Assembly (NCBI GenBank): GCA_964058845.1
Contig: CAXKVR010000850.1
Coordinates: 1-42,526, forward strand
Length of the DNA: 42,526 nt
Direction of reading: 5' to 3'
Source: Carex sylvatica
Lineage: Eukaryota; Streptophyta; Magnoliopsida; Poales; Cyperaceae
The notes under the pieces are model-generated. The model worked only from the letters and a program-made list of their open reading frames with translations, searched no databases and had not been told where the DNA came from. Within the stretch, counting starts at the first letter, position 1; each line of letters begins with the position of its first letter. The position numbers and the translations under genes are program-made. Of the stretch, positions 1-11,735 are shown piece after piece.

Positions 1-1281
1 TATGAATGCAAAGAGACCGACCCGCTCCATGACTTTGGTTTCTTCTAAGTTATAGAAGATCGAACCGATCACTAGACTTGATACGATCATGGTTATGATC
101 CGACAAGTGAACAATTGCCGTGTCCGGCACACATTTTTGAAAAATCGGTGCGTTAGTATCGATACCTCTTCAAAATATGAATTTGCATAATTGTGAACTT
201 GTGTATTGGTACCGGCCATGGCAACAGCAGCAAAAAGAGAGTCTTCATCTGCTACTTTGTGTTGCTGAAAGAGCTGTTGGAGAGTACATCTGTCTCTTTT
301 AGAAACTTGTAACGGCGGTTCTTCAACCGACACATGCTCTCCTTCAATTTCCTTTTTCTGGTGGTGGTAAGATAGCACTTCAATGGAATCGATCGCGAAT
401 TCCACCACATTAAAATGTGCTGGTACAGTCAAACCGGCTGTGATGAAACGAGCTTCCAACTGGTCAACGGTTCCATGGTGAGCCACGGTTCCGTTGGCAA
501 GTAACAAAACCGACCCGAAAAGACCAATGACACGGGCAGCGGGTTGGTGAATACTGAGTATAACCGTGCGCCCATGTTTTACCGCCATGGTTTGAAGCAA
601 CGTAACAATTTGTAATGCGGAAGCACTGTCTAGACCGGATGTCGGTTCATCCAAAATGAGCACTTGAGGACCGTGCACCACCTCGGTCCCTATAGAAACC
701 CTCCTTCGCTCTCCTCCCGAGACTGATGCCACCTTCGTATCGGCCGCCTTCCCTAGACCCAACTCCCGGATCAATGTCTCCACCCGCGAGGTGATCTCCT
801 GGGGAGGATAGCGCGCGCCTAGTTTCAGGCGTGCACTGAAATAGAGGGTCTCTCGGACCGTGAGCAGTGGATACAAGATATCCATCTGCGTCACATATCC
901 GGAGATCCTCCGAAAGGATGCCTGGTCAACCGGTTTCTGGTTGATGAGGATATCGGGCGGGGTCGAAGCAGAAACCCTGCCTGCTAAAATCTCTAACAAG
1001 GTAGACTTGCCGGCCCCGCTCGGGCCCATGATGGCGAGGATCTCACTCGGCTTCGCATGGCAGCTCACATTCTTCAAAACTTGCCTCACTCTGTGTTTGT
1101 TTTTGTGGAGATTGTTACCTACATTGCTTGGTTGGTTGCATTTGATTTCTTCATTTCCGCCACCTTTTACATCTAATTCATCTTCATCTCTGCTCCATAT
1201 TTTTAATGGATGAGCTCTCGTGCTAATTTTTATGTGGTAGTTTATGGCCTTTGCTTCTATCTCACACCCTTGCTTCTTCAT
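1..1281 (-). CDS. ABCG5: ABCG5-like half-size ABC transporter (WBC/ABCG), 5' part, cut by window edge
   Basis: Read on the reverse strand from the ATG at 1281, the frame stays open for 427 codons to base 1, so the C-terminal part is missing. The start MKKQGCEIEAKAINYHI resembles the N-terminus of plant ABCG5. The nucleotide-binding domain is complete: Walker A GPSGAGKST (residues 86-94), Q-loop Gln132, signature SGGER (188-192), Walker B with DEPTSGLDS (211-219) and H-loop His245. An LTLQQLF-like linker follows (CTLQQLFQQ), and a first membrane segment sits near 395-412, ending in RVGLFAFI. Known family role: ABCG half-transporters dimerise in the plasma membrane and export lipophilic compounds such as cuticle or suberin precursors; rice RCN1/OsABCG5 is the characterised monocot relative. 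No intron is seen in this part. Odd: the loop before SGGER reads KVASV and lacks the usual (G)xxRG, a loss of about four to six residues. Confidence 0.93.
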   Translation of the reverse strand, partial: MKKQGCEIEAKAINYHIKISTRAHPLKIWSRDEDELDVKGGGNEEIKCNQPSNVGNNLHKNKHRVRQVLKNVSCHAKPSEILAIMGPSGAGKSTLLEILAGRVSASTPPDILINQKPVDQASFRRISGYVTQMDILYPLLTVRETLYFSARLKLGARYPPQEITSRVETLIRELGLGKAADTKVASVSGGERRRVSIGTEVVHGPQVLILDEPTSGLDSASALQIVTLLQTMAVKHGRTVILSIHQPAARVIGLFGSVLLLANGTVAHHGTVDQLEARFITAGLTVPAHFNVVEFAIDSIEVLSYHHQKKEIEGEHVSVEEPPLQVSKRDRCTLQQLFQQHKVADEDSLFAAVAMAGTNTQVHNYANSYFEEVSILTHRFFKNVCRTRQLFTCRIITMIVSSLVIGSIFYNLEETKVMERVGLFAFI

Positions 1282-1345
1282 CTGTGAAGAGGTGGTGAGA
1301 GAAAGGAGAGAGAGAGAGAACAAGGCAAAGAAAACCCACGGGAGT
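1282..1345 (-). promoter_or_regulatory. Pyrimidine-rich 5' leader of the ABCG5-like gene
   Basis: Directly upstream of the ABCG ATG the coding strand is a CT-rich tract; the plus strand shows a (GA)n run at about 1300-1318. Such CT microsatellites are common in plant 5' leaders. I could not place a convincing TATA box further upstream. Confidence 0.45.
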
Positions 1346-1690
1346 GCTAAAAGGTAGCATGAGAGGCATGGCGTTTCCTGGATTAAAAAGAAAAAAAGGG
1401 AAACAGACAAAGATACATATGCCCATTTTACCCTTGAAATTTACTAAATATTTTTATTTGCACATTCCCTAATTTGTTTTAGCTTTAGGGTAAGAGATTC
1501 AATATTTTTAACTTTTTGAGCTCTGAGATATAATTAATTGTCTCGCTTCAGCTTCGGCAATACAAAAAAATTGAGAAATTTTACAATTAAATTATCCTAC
1601 TTTCTAAAATTTTCAAACAAAATACCTCTCCTCTAAAATAATTAATAAAATGTCCTTGTAGATCCCTCATTTCCTCCTCTCGCCCTCTCT

Positions 1691-2806
1691 CGACATTTTT
1701 ATAAATACCCAAACAAAAAAAAAATTTATTAAGAATAACAGGGTTAGAGTTGAAATTTTAAAAATACCCAAACCGCTCCATTTTTCGGCGGTTCGGAATT
1801 AAAATTCCTAACCGCCCCATTTATTGGCGGTCCGAGATTTTTTTTTTTCCGAACCGCCCAGAAATTCGGCGGTCTGAGAAATTTTTTTTTTTTAATTTTG
1901 TAAATTTTTTTTTCAAATCAAATTTGTACATCTGATTAACATAGCAAAACACCTTCAAAAATCATAAAAATTGACCGACATACAGTTTTGACATCGTCGA
2001 AAAGAACTGTGAAGTTTCATACAAAATCTCCGAACAGGTCGTAAGATATCGGCTCTCAAAAATTGCCCGAACTGCTGAATATTTCATTCTGAGCCCAACT
2101 TTGCACATCTGGTTAACATAGAAAAACACCTTTAAAAATCGTGAAAATTGACCGACATACAGTCTTGACATTGTAGAACAGGAATGTGAAGTTTCATACA
2201 AAATCTCCGAACAAGTCGTGAGATATCGGCTCTCAAAAATTGTCACAACTACTGAAACTTCACATTCCTGTTGGAGATTTTTGAGAGCCGATATCTCACG
2301 ACCTGTTCGGAGATTTTGTATGAAATTTCACATTCCTGTTCTATGATGTCAAGACTGCATGTCGGTCAATTTTTATAATTTTTGAAGGTGTTTTGCTATA
2401 TTAACCAGATATGCAAAGTTGGGATCAGAATGAAATATTCAGCAGTTCGGGCAATTTTTGAGAGCCGATATCTCAAGAGCTGTTCGGAGATTTTATATGA
2501 AACTTCACAGTCCTTTTTGACGATGTCAAAACTGCATTTCGGCCAATTTTCACGATTTTTGAAAATATTTTGATATATTAACCAGATGTGCAAATTTGAT
2601 TTGCAAAAAAAAAAAAATTCTCGGGCCACCGAAGTTCTGGGCGATTTGGAAAAAAAAAATCTCGGACCACCGAAAAATGAGACGGTTAGGAATTTTAATT
2701 CCGAACCGTCAAAAAATGGGGCGGTTTGGGCATTTTTAAAATTTCAACTCCAACCCTGTTATTCTTAATAATTTGTTTTTTTCTTTGAGTATTTATAAAA
2801 ATGTCG
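1691..2806. mobile_element. 1.1 kb foldback element nested in the left arm of the MULE-type element
   Basis: It begins CGACATTTTTATAAATAC and ends with the complement. The inverted arms run inward through an AACAGGGTTAGAGTTGAAA tract and copies of an AACCGCCCCA / TGGGGCGGTT motif. Each arm (about 1691-1880 and 2640-2806) pairs with the other. The centre holds repeats of a unit of about 177 bp, two in one orientation and two inverted. No transposase is visible, so it is non-autonomous. No target duplication could be assigned with confidence because the flanks are (CT)n. Confidence 0.65.
1945..2600. repeat. About 177-bp unit, two direct plus two inverted copies inside the foldback
   Basis: The unit contains AAAATTGACCGACATACAGT, TTTCATACAAAATCTCCGAA and AGATATCGGCTCTCAAAAAT. 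Copies start near 1950 and 2127, then recur as reverse complements between about 2260 and 2600. Short open frames across these units repeat the same peptide and are by-products of the repeat, not genes. Confidence 0.7.
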
Positions 2807-3043
2807 GCTCCCTCTCTCTATCTTTACCTCTTATTTACTTTCATTAAGTTTGATACATCTTTATCTCTTATTAGATTTTAATGAGTACACAAAAGATTTT
2901 AAAAAATATATAATTCAAATAAAAAAATTTGGTAAACATGTAACAAATTTTTCAGTTAGATCGACGACTTGGACTTTGAAAATGTAAAAAATTATTGTTG
3001 TAACTTGCTGTAACTCAAAAATTATTGTAACTTGATCCCTCCT

Positions 3044-3070
3044 CTATATATATATATATATATATATATA
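3044..3070. repeat. (TA)n microsatellite
   Basis: Simple TA run bordering the foldback element that starts at about 3070. Confidence 0.85.
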
Positions 3071-3489
3071 GAGTTGGGCTAAAATGAGCCATGGCTTATT
3101 TTGCGTTGGTGAGCCATGGCTCATTTTAGCCATTTTCAAAATTCAAACAACCGATCCGAACCGTTCATCTTGTTCTCCATATTGAAATGTGCTTGGAGAT
3201 CAAATTTTATATCTTTTGAAATTTGTTTACTATTTATTAAGTATTTTTTAAAATTGCTGATCCGATGGTTCAGAAAATTTTACTGTTTTTTACTGTTCAC
3301 AGCAAAACAGCAATTTTTAAAAATGCTTAATAAATAGTAAAAAAATTCCAAAAAATGTAAAATTTGGTTTCCAAGCATATTTCAATATAGAGATCACATC
3401 TAATGGTTCGGATCGGTCGTTTGAACTTTCAAAATGAAAATACGACGTGGAGTACAAACGCTTGGTGAGCCATGGCTCACCCAAGTCCA

Positions 3490-3490
<1 letters not shown>
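3070..3490. mobile_element. Foldback MITE F1 (ends with GAGCCATGGCTCA)
   Basis: The outer arms contain GAGCCATGGCT near 3110 and its complement near 3473. The inner arms share the core found in several elements of this window: ACCGATCCGAACCGTTCA, then an AATGTGCTTGGAGATCAAAT tract, then TTACTATTTATTAAGTATTT, followed after a short spacer by the reverse complement. No coding capacity. Sister elements lie at about 13189, 13680, 22247 and 30209. Confidence 0.7.

Positions 3491-3540
<50 letters not shown>
3491..3540. repeat. Compound microsatellite (CT)n(TA)n
   Basis: About nine CT units followed by a long TA run, directly after foldback F1. Confidence 0.9.
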
Positions 3541-3542
<2 letters not shown>

Positions 3543-4245
3543 AATACATGTTTTTTTAAAGTATCTATACTAATCTGCATCATGATAAAATTATTTACAC
3601 TATTATACGGTACGTTATTAGAAAGATAAACTCTTAAATTTATGTTTTACTTATTTGAAGAATAGGATCATATGTTTGTTATTTTATTTTAAAAGGCTAA
3701 TTATAATAATCATATTTTGAGATTTTTTTTTTAATTATTCATGAGTATATATATGCATTAATTTGATGTATTGCAATTTAAATTTACAAAAATAAACCTA
3801 TCCCAAATGCGAGAATCAAACACTAATATATATTTCCATTTCAATCTACTAATTGGACACCATCAATACCAAAGATAATTGTCATTTTCATCTAAGTATT
3901 ATCTTATTTGTAACCAAACAAAGAAGAAAATATCTTAACAACATATAATTTTTTGTGTTAAAATATGGAGATAAATTATTTTTGTATCTCATATTTTGTA
4001 CTTCTTATTTAAATCTCAAAAATATTTATATTTTTTTGTAAAATTATCAATTTATATTTTTTTTGAATGATTATAAGAAAGTTTAATTAAATGAAATACT
4101 GTCAACTAAATAAAATATAAATTTAAGAGTTTATCTTTTTAATAACGTACTGTATAATCGTGTAAATAATTTTATCATGATACAGATTAGCATAATTACT
4201 TTTACATAAAACATGTATTCAATATATATATTATCTAACTGGAAA
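3541..4245. repeat. Palindromic interior of the MULE-type element
   Basis: The arm at about 3541-3655 (with CATGATAAAATTATTTACAC and AAGATAAACTCTTAAATTTA) recurs as reverse complement at about 4100-4240. It may be a separate nested foldback element or the inner part of the surrounding MULE-type arms. The AT-rich loop between the arms shows no gene. Confidence 0.55.
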
Positions 4246-4636
4246 TTTTGTTGTATGTCTACAAAAAAAATATTATTTGAATTACATATTTTTTTTAAAT
4301 CTTTATGTATTCATTAAAGTCTAATGAGAGAGAGAGGGGAAAATGAGGGGGCCACAAGGAGATTTTGTTAATTATTTTAGAGGAGTAGTATTTTGTTTGA
4401 AAATTTTAAAAAGTAAGACAATTTGTAAAAATTTCCCAAAAAAATTGGATAGTCTATATTGATGTTAAAGGATAGTTATAATTTAAAGTCATTTCATACA
4501 AAAAAAAAAAGTATATATATCTATAGAATACATGTTTGAAAATTTAATCTATATAAGATAAACATTTCTGAAAGACATAAAATGAAACTTAGTATAGGAT
4601 TTTTTAATATTATCTCTCTACCAATCTTTACAAACT

Positions 4637-4965
4637 GTGATTTTATCATTGCTCTCACATAGATATGGTGAAATGATAAATGTCACACCATTGTGTACTA
4701 TTTTTCAAAATAAGTATCATATGCAGTTGAGAAGAGTCTTCATAATTGTCATCTTCATATTATGGAGAGAGCGATGCAATCAAATCTTTAGAGATAATTT
4801 TTACTCTATTTTTGAGTTGGTTGGTTAAGTGGTACAAGAGATATAATTTTTATTTTATCTTTGTTCAATACTCATTAAGTAATTTCTTGCTTTTTGACTC
4901 TTTTGATTGTATCTTATATTTAATTTATCAATAAAATATAAGATTAAGGGCTTGACCCCTATCTT
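4637..4965 (+). mobile_element. Possible 3' end of a decayed LINE (non-LTR retrotransposon)
   Basis: The plus strand encodes a short degenerate peptide with ILWRERCNQIFRDN, resembling the W-x-IW-x-ERN-x-RIF motif near the C-terminus of plant LINE reverse-transcriptase polyproteins. It is followed by stops and an AT-rich tail ending in a T/A-rich run after AAGGGCTTGACCCCTATC. Heavily mutated, no intact frame. The call rests on one motif. Confidence 0.35.
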
Positions 4966-7900
4966 ATTTTTTTTTATTTTTTTTAAAAGGTAATGTAATA
5001 ATTGAAGCAGATTTTTTAAGTACAATTCATATGATTGGATAAGATTATGTTGTAAATTTTGAATAACTAAGATATGAACACATTTATTGTATCATATGCT
5101 ATGTTAAGATAAGAAATATCAATATTTTTCAATCATTATTTTACTTGATGCATAAAAAGTATTTCAATACATCTTAGCTAGTTTCACCAAAATATAATTT
5201 GATTTATACCGGATAAGTATTAGGATTCAAATGCCTCTACTTTAGTGTTCCTATTATACTATCATTTTTTAAAACTTTAATAATTTAAATTAAAAACCCA
5301 AATATCAAAATGAACCATTAAATATTTTATATTATTTTATTTATGCACATGTAACTAGTTATATATTGTTTCAAAATTTTATTTTCATTGTTATTAAAAA
5401 CTTGCAAAAATAAAGACATGACGAATACAAAAAAAAAATTGAACCCTTAAAGCAAAATGATATATTACAAAAGCAACCTAATTGTGATAAAGATACAAAA
5501 AATAAAAAAAATTAACCCTTCTCAAATCAAAATGATATATTAAAAAAACAACCTAATCCATCAATAGTGTCTGCTAGTTTTACACCTAAACTATGGGCAA
5601 AATTTTCAAGGCTTTGTACTTGCGTGTACTGCACACACGGATTAAGATTTGGATTAAGTAAAAAATTTTAAAATAAACCTCTAATCTGATTAAAATAACA
5701 ACATAGGGGTAAAATGGTAATTGTGATAAGAGCAATGCTAAGGTCAAGAGAGGTCTTAGTTGGTGGTCCCCTATTCCCTTAACCAGAATCTGGTTGAGAT
5801 CACATGAGAGCTTAGTGGCTAATATTGTATTGGGGGCCACCTTATTTTAATTAATTTCACATGAGATCATGAGAAAACATCAAAATGTACATGAAATGGT
5901 GTTTTATGGTTGTTCACATCTTCATTTAATCACTGTCATTTTCAAATTAATTCCTTGATTTAATTGTATATATTCCAGCTTTCATGAACATTAATGCTAA
6001 ACCCACAATTTAATAAATTCATTATTATTACCTAGGAAAAATAGGGGTAAATTAATGATCATATATCAAATTATTAAGAGCATGAGGGGAGTAATGTTTA
6101 AGTTGGTACCACCAGAAAAGAGATGCATCTTTTCTGAAAAGCCATGTGCAAAATATCACAAGAAATAACAAATTTTATTGCTCTGAAAAAATAATATTAT
6201 TATTATTATTAAACCAGGCTGTTTTCCAGGAGAGTATAGTCACTACTTGCTTTGTGACAACTAGATTATACAGAGATTTATCTAACAACCAATTCACAAT
6301 TTGGTGGAGCATGCCTATGAAATTAAATACAAATATTTATTTTTTAATGGTTGAATGAAAAAGGGAAATCAAGCAATCAAACATTGTATCTGGTACCATT
6401 ATTTAAACTGTCGTTTTGTATTGAAATATTATGGTCAAGAATTAATCTATCCACTCCCTAAGAAATTATTTTTATTTGGGCATCAAAGTTTATTTTTAAA
6501 CCCCCAATTGCAATGCTAATTAAAGTGCCTTGTTAATTATTAGACGTCATCTAATACGTAATAATTGCACAATTGTTTTGAAAAGGAAGAACAGAAAATT
6601 AAATTAAATTGATGGAATAGTTGAAATTAAATTAAATTGTCCAAAAAGTGGAAAGTTAGAATTAGATTGGATCAAATATTTTTTTTCATCAATTTATTCC
6701 AGTATTATTTAATTTAGATGGAATAATTATTTTATAAGAAAGATGAGATAGAGAAAGAATGTATTTTCAATGAGCTAGAATTGGCCCAATTCTCTCTTTT
6801 TTTTCTTATATTTTGCTGCCTAACAGAAATGTCTAAATTTTATATGCTTTACTATTTGAACTGATTATATATCTAATTTCCATTAGAGGATGACAATAGA
6901 CTATTAAAAATAAAGGAAGGGTGTAGAATGAAAGATATTTCATCTATTATATTCCGAACAATAAAAACTTAAAATAAATTAAAATTTCTCTCTATTTATT
7001 ATTCCCATTTTATTGTTGCCGACATATACTTGGTGAAAGTACACTAGATATTTGGATTAAAAATCTTTTTATTTTATTTTATTTTAATGTAGGGCACATA
7101 GACATAGTTTTGCAAAAAGAGTGAGAGAGGATAAGTATCCAAGTTTTGGATTTGGATGAAATTTGGCATTTTTCAATAAATCAATATTTTTCACTGCTTT
7201 AATGGACAACCTCTAGTCATGTGTGCAAGAAGACATCAAGCTCTCTCATCTACCATTCCTGTCCCTTCATATTATTTCCATTTTTTTTGGACATATTTGC
7301 AACACAACTCTTCCTAGGCAAACTTTTAAGGACTTATTTGATTTTGTTGTCTAACTTTTTTTTAGAGAATAATAGAGATCTATTTTTCTAAATTTTGATC
7401 TCCATAAAAGAACTTTCGTACAAGTTTTCAAATTCATAATCGTATCTCTCACACATAAGACATTGTCTTTTACTAGTTTAAAGACTGGTTTTCGTTTTGT
7501 TTCCTAACTTGTAAATTTATTTATTGGCATTACATTGTTACACATTCTAATTTATTTTTTAGTTTTTTTAAAATAAACATTGTTATACATTCAATTATTA
7601 CCTTACTGAAATTACTTCCGTGATTCACATATGTGCTCTGAAAATTCTAACAGTATCAATTTGATTATTTTGAAGGTTGGAAATAAAAATATTAGCTTGA
7701 AATTATTTTCCTTCTTTCATGCAACCCCTTATGCCCTCTCTTACACCTGACCTCTAACACCTCCATTTTTAATTAAGGATTAATTAATTGATTTAATTAG
7801 TGAGCCAGAAGGTTAGGCTAGACTCTTTTAGCTGTAACATATTGGCTACTTGACAATACATTAGACAAAATTTTGTGTCAAATTTTTTAATCTCCAAGCT

Positions 7901-8565
7901 TTTTGCTATGGAAGACCAAGCAAACCTAAATAATTTGATCTTCTTATAAAAATTGAAGATAAGTACATACCCACTGGTTGAAAAATGACTGAATACTAAA
8001 GGTTTGTAATCTTCATTTAAAATAGAGAATATGCATATATCTATATTCTTATATTAAGCACATAGATGTTTCGATCTGCTATTGATTGTGATTAAAAGAT
8101 ACTATTTCATATTGAATATCAGTTCTCCAATTAAATAGTATATCTTCTTTTGATTCTATGTACATTTTAGATATATTCTTTTACGTGTAAAAATTTAAAT
8201 TTATGTAGATACGTATTCACCACATATATATACTCGTCAATGAAACCTAATTATTCAAGTGCATGTAGCCTTCACCTTGAACACAAATTAGATTAAATAT
8301 ATTAACAAGATGATATATACCTTTCACCTTCCTTTTGCAATTCATTGATTCATCACCACAAATTCATTTCATGTCCCTTGTTAACCACTACATGTCACTC
8401 TCATGAGAAATGAACAATTTCCATAATGAGGAAATGGAAAGATTTAGTAATGTTCTTCCAGAAACTTCTTAACAAAATAGTATGAGGTTCACAAAAAAAA
8501 AAAAAAACATAATATTTCTTGATCCTTCCTAGGAATTTAATTAATTATATATAATACTGCTTTCT
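4966..8565. other. AT-rich intergenic DNA without recognisable genes
   Basis: All frames are short and broken on both strands. The only piece I can relate to something else is a half copy (about 5217-5405) of the foldback element at 17892-18287. Poly(A)/poly(T) tracts and TAA/ATT microsatellites occur (for example near 6190). Confidence 0.6.
5217..5405. repeat. Half copy of the 17.9 kb foldback element
   Basis: Shares the order ATTCAAATGCCTC..., AAAACTTTAATAA, a Lys/Asn-rich A/T tract, TTATTTATGCACATGTAA and AAAATTTTATTTT with the left arm of the foldback at 17892-18287. Only one arm remains. Confidence 0.45.
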
Positions 8566-8720
8566 AAGATTCTAAATAGCAATTATCGTATCATCGCTTC
8601 TAAGGTTCAAAAAAATTATAACACAACTATCACTAGTTATTAGAACTCTGATAAAAAAAAAAGCGGCTGAGAGCGATATTGCTTTTAACGCAGCTATTGC
8701 TGACTATTAGAATCATGCTG
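8566..8720. repeat. Small degenerate TIR element (GATTCTAAATAGC type)
   Basis: The left side has AGATTCTAAATAGCAATTAT, the right side AGCTATTGCTGACTATTAGAAT, roughly inverted. A related sequence rich in AGCTATAGC and ending TAGAACACTGAT occurs at about 32880-33050. Both look like remnants of a short hAT-like MITE; boundaries are uncertain. Confidence 0.3.
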
Positions 8721-10457
8721 CTTTCCTAATCCTGAGTAATGATTAAGTTTATTTTAATCTCATTAGCTATATGGATTTTACTCATGAACTTTTTTGAAAA
8801 ATCCCCCTCAAATATAGATATATTGCCTTCTTTAAGATTTTTAACATGAACTAATTTTAATGGTTAGATCGATGTTAGTGTACTGAATCACAAGTATATT
8901 TTATGACATCATTACAACACAATTCTTTATTTCAGTTAAAAATTTGGAACCTGTAGCGTAGGATAGTAGACTAATCAGAAGCAGTGAATCAAATTTGTGG
9001 CCAAGATTTTCTTGTGAAAAGTGTCTTCACCTATAACATAGGATAGTACAAAAGTCAAAATCAGTCAATCAGATTTGTGGCCAAGATTTAATGGCGAATA
9101 ATATATTTGCACATTGGATATAAAAAATTAATAGAAAATAAATAAATGAAAAACAATTCCTTAAGGCTTTAGGCATAAAAAAAACTTCCAATTTTGTATT
9201 GAGTTTTTATTATTAAAGGAATATTTATATCAAAACTAAAAGAATTTGATGATGAACTAAAATTCAATTAATATTGCAAGAAATAATTAAAAAGGAAGGA
9301 TATCATGTCACTTTCATGAATATTTAAATAATTTAAAGGAATATCTATATAACTGGATATCATCCCTTCTAAGTAATTGCATGTCACTTTCATGAAGAAA
9401 TGTACAATTTTCATAAGAATAGATAATTTAAAGAAACAAAAGATAACATAAAGGCATGCTTCTCTTGGATGAGGCTATAATTACAACATACAACAATGTG
9501 CAGATTTGTTTATGACTTTATAATGTAAGACTTCGATAATTATTTTTAGATAACAATATGATTAAGCTTTTTGACTTTTAACTATTTAACCTTAAGACTT
9601 AGATAAATATGATATTTTAGTTAAAATCTATTTCTATAAGGACTATAAGAATACGTATCGATAAAATTTTCATTTTTAAATTAAAATAACTACGATAAAA
9701 TATAATACAACATAAAAAAAAAATGTATAATTTGTTATAGATGATCACATAATAAAGTAATTAGTTTTATACATTACATCGATCAATCTTTATTATGAAA
9801 AAAATTAAATAATTGTCATTCACATAACTAAATTTGACAATAATTGATAATTGATCTAATAACAAAAAGTATTTTATGTATTAATTTTGAAGAGCTTGCA
9901 GCTGAACTTTAATATTGAATTGGGTTGAATTGGTAGAAGGTTGGGTCTTTTAAAATTTCACCTTTATCAATTTTAATTCTTGTAATATAATTTCATAAAA
10001 AAATTTGACAAAAAATTTATTCCAACTTTCTTGTAATGACGTCATTAACCCTTTCTTGGCCAGCTGCCATTTTACTTTAAAGATTGAAACCATTGGATTA
10101 GGATAGCACGATAGGTACACAAGTCAAAAGCGCCGAATCAAATTTGTGGCCAAGAATTAATGATAGGAAAATATCTGGTATCTCCCGCAAGAATACAAAA
10201 AATTGACATGCTGACGTGGCTGATTGTGGGCTGTCAATTTTCGTCCGTGCATGCGCCCGTGATCCTTACCCACGTCCCCACCCTGGAATTGGGCCCTACC
10301 AAATGGACCCACACACTCAACTCCGCAAATAATTCGACATGTGAGGCTGTGAATCGTTCTAATTCTCTACTGTTGGTTTTATGCGAACATCCGTATAATA
10401 TTAACCTATGCGAAATCAGGCGCAATTTAAAAACTAAAAAATTCAGTGAAAAGGTTG
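8721..10457. other. AT-rich spacer with dispersed short duplications
   Basis: No gene recognised. It contains three copies of a repeat ending AATTTGTGGCCAAGA (listed separately) and partial duplications of CATGTCACTTTCATGAA (near 8390, 9305 and 9385). Confidence 0.55.
8950..9105 (+). repeat. Two adjacent copies of a roughly 80-bp repeat; third copy at 10095-10165
   Basis: Each copy has GGATAG(C/T)A near its start, an AGTC-A-A-rich middle, and ends with AATCAAATTTGTGGCCAAGA or a one-base variant. Copies lie at about 8955-9030, 9045-9100 and 10100-10160. Function unknown. Confidence 0.6.
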
Positions 10458-11299
10458 TGGGAGCCTAGAGCTTTGACACTACTCGCCTAGGACAGTCCGT
10501 GTCTGATCCGTCCGTGTCTTATACCCGAGGTACTTGTGTCCAAGTCCGAGTATAGAACGGGTAAACAGGTACACGGGTAGGAATATATAACGGACAGGGC
10601 ACAGTTTTTGGGACAAAAACTCGAATGTATCCGGACCGAAATGTATTCGTGCCCGCCATATTCATGCCCGTGCCCATACCCGTGTATCCTTGCCCGTACT
10701 CATGTATCCGTGTCCGTGCCCGTGATACCCTTTTTTTTTTTTAAATTCAAAATTTAAACCAAATTTTCCCCCAAATTCATTTTTTTTTCTTCAGATTTTC
10801 TGTGACTGCACATGTGTATATATATGTATATCCAAGGAAACAGTCATTTTTATTAATATCCTAAAAAAAAAAAAATTAAAAAATGCCCTCGCATTAGCCC
10901 ATGCGGCAGCATTTGCGGCGCATGTGCCGCATTTGACCTCTGCTGGTAAATCAACAAGTCTGGATTGATACAAGGACCAAACTGCAAAAGTAATTACACT
11001 AGAATGTAGAGCATTCAAAAATACACATAATTGACACAAATTTCAATTTATTTGGATTTTTCTACATTTAGTTATGAATTTTCAAAGTTCAGCTTTCGAA
11101 GAAACTTAAAACATCGATAACTTTGGCTAGGAAAGTCGGATTTACGTGTATGACCACTTTTCAGAAAGGGGGGACGAGATGGATCTGAATATCATCTGGG
11201 AAATGATCCTTAGGTAACCAAAGCATCAGAATTAAAAAAAAACGTCGTTTAGTGCCTCAAAAATGCATTTTAAGTTTTCGTTCGACGGTAGACGTTGGA

Positions 11300-11430
11300 T
11301 CAGTGATTTTCAAAGTGACTTAATAAATAGTAAAAAAAATCAGAAAAATATAAAATTTGGTCTCCAAGAACATTTCAATATAGAGATCACATCTAATGGT
11401 TCAGATCGACTTTTTGAATTTTGAAAACGA
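11300..11430. repeat. Half copy of the common foldback core
   Basis: Contains TTAATAAATAGTAAAAAAA, AAATTTGGTCTCCAAG, CATTTCAATATAGAGATCAC and TCTAATGGTTCAGATCGAC, the right arm of the F1-type core. No matching left arm is present. Confidence 0.5.
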
Positions 11431-11554
11431 AAAAATGACTTGTAAGCATATATCATCATATGCTTATGTAAGTAGAGTAGCCAACCTCTATATTATATAT
11501 ACATATACGGTTTAGATCGACTTAAAAGTATCTAACGGTTCAGATCGACTTTTA

Positions 11555-11735
11555 AAGTAATTGATTTAAGTAACATTGTTTTAAAATAATTAGTAATTTT
11601 GATTTATATTTAAAGTAATTGATTTAAGCAACATTGTTTTAAAATAATTAGTAATTTTGATTTATTTAAACTAATTGATTTAAGTAATTGATTTAAGCAA
11701 TATTGTTTTAAAATAATTAGTAATTTTGATTTATA
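11555..11735. repeat. Tandem repeat, three copies of about 55-70 bp
   Basis: The unit AAGTAATTGATTTAAG(T/C)AA + TTTTAAAATAATTAGTAATT + TTGATTTAT occurs three times, starting near 11555, 11611 and 11684. The third is separated by an extra partial unit. Confidence 0.8.

Larger units (their letters stand above)
1573..4437. mobile_element. MULE-type TIR element with 9-bp target duplication, interrupted by nested elements
   Basis: The two ends are long inverted repeats: 1573-1690 continuing at about 2807-2950 matches the complement of about 4255-4437, including a tract around TTTCAAACAAAATACCTCTC and an ATT-rich stretch next to the (GA)n. The outermost bases are GAGAAATTTTTAC-like on the left and GGGAAATTTTTAC on the right. 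Both ends are flanked by the same 9 bp, AAAAAAATT (1564-1572 and 4438-4446). Nine-base duplications and long TIRs are typical of Mutator-like elements. The left arm is split by the foldback at 1691-2806, and the interior holds another foldback (3070-3490). No transposase reading frame is seen. The target duplication is low-complexity, so it supports rather than proves the boundaries. Confidence 0.65.

Noticed and set aside
860..1213. 117-codon plus-strand frame opposite the ABCG gene
   Set aside because: It is the complement of the Walker A region. The reverse-strand frame has all ABC motifs; this one has no family features.
1962..2573. Repeated peptides (IFESRYLTTCSEILYETSQ type) on both strands
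   Set aside because: They arise from the 177-bp repeat unit inside a foldback element, and the two strands give mirrored versions. No start, conservation or gene context.
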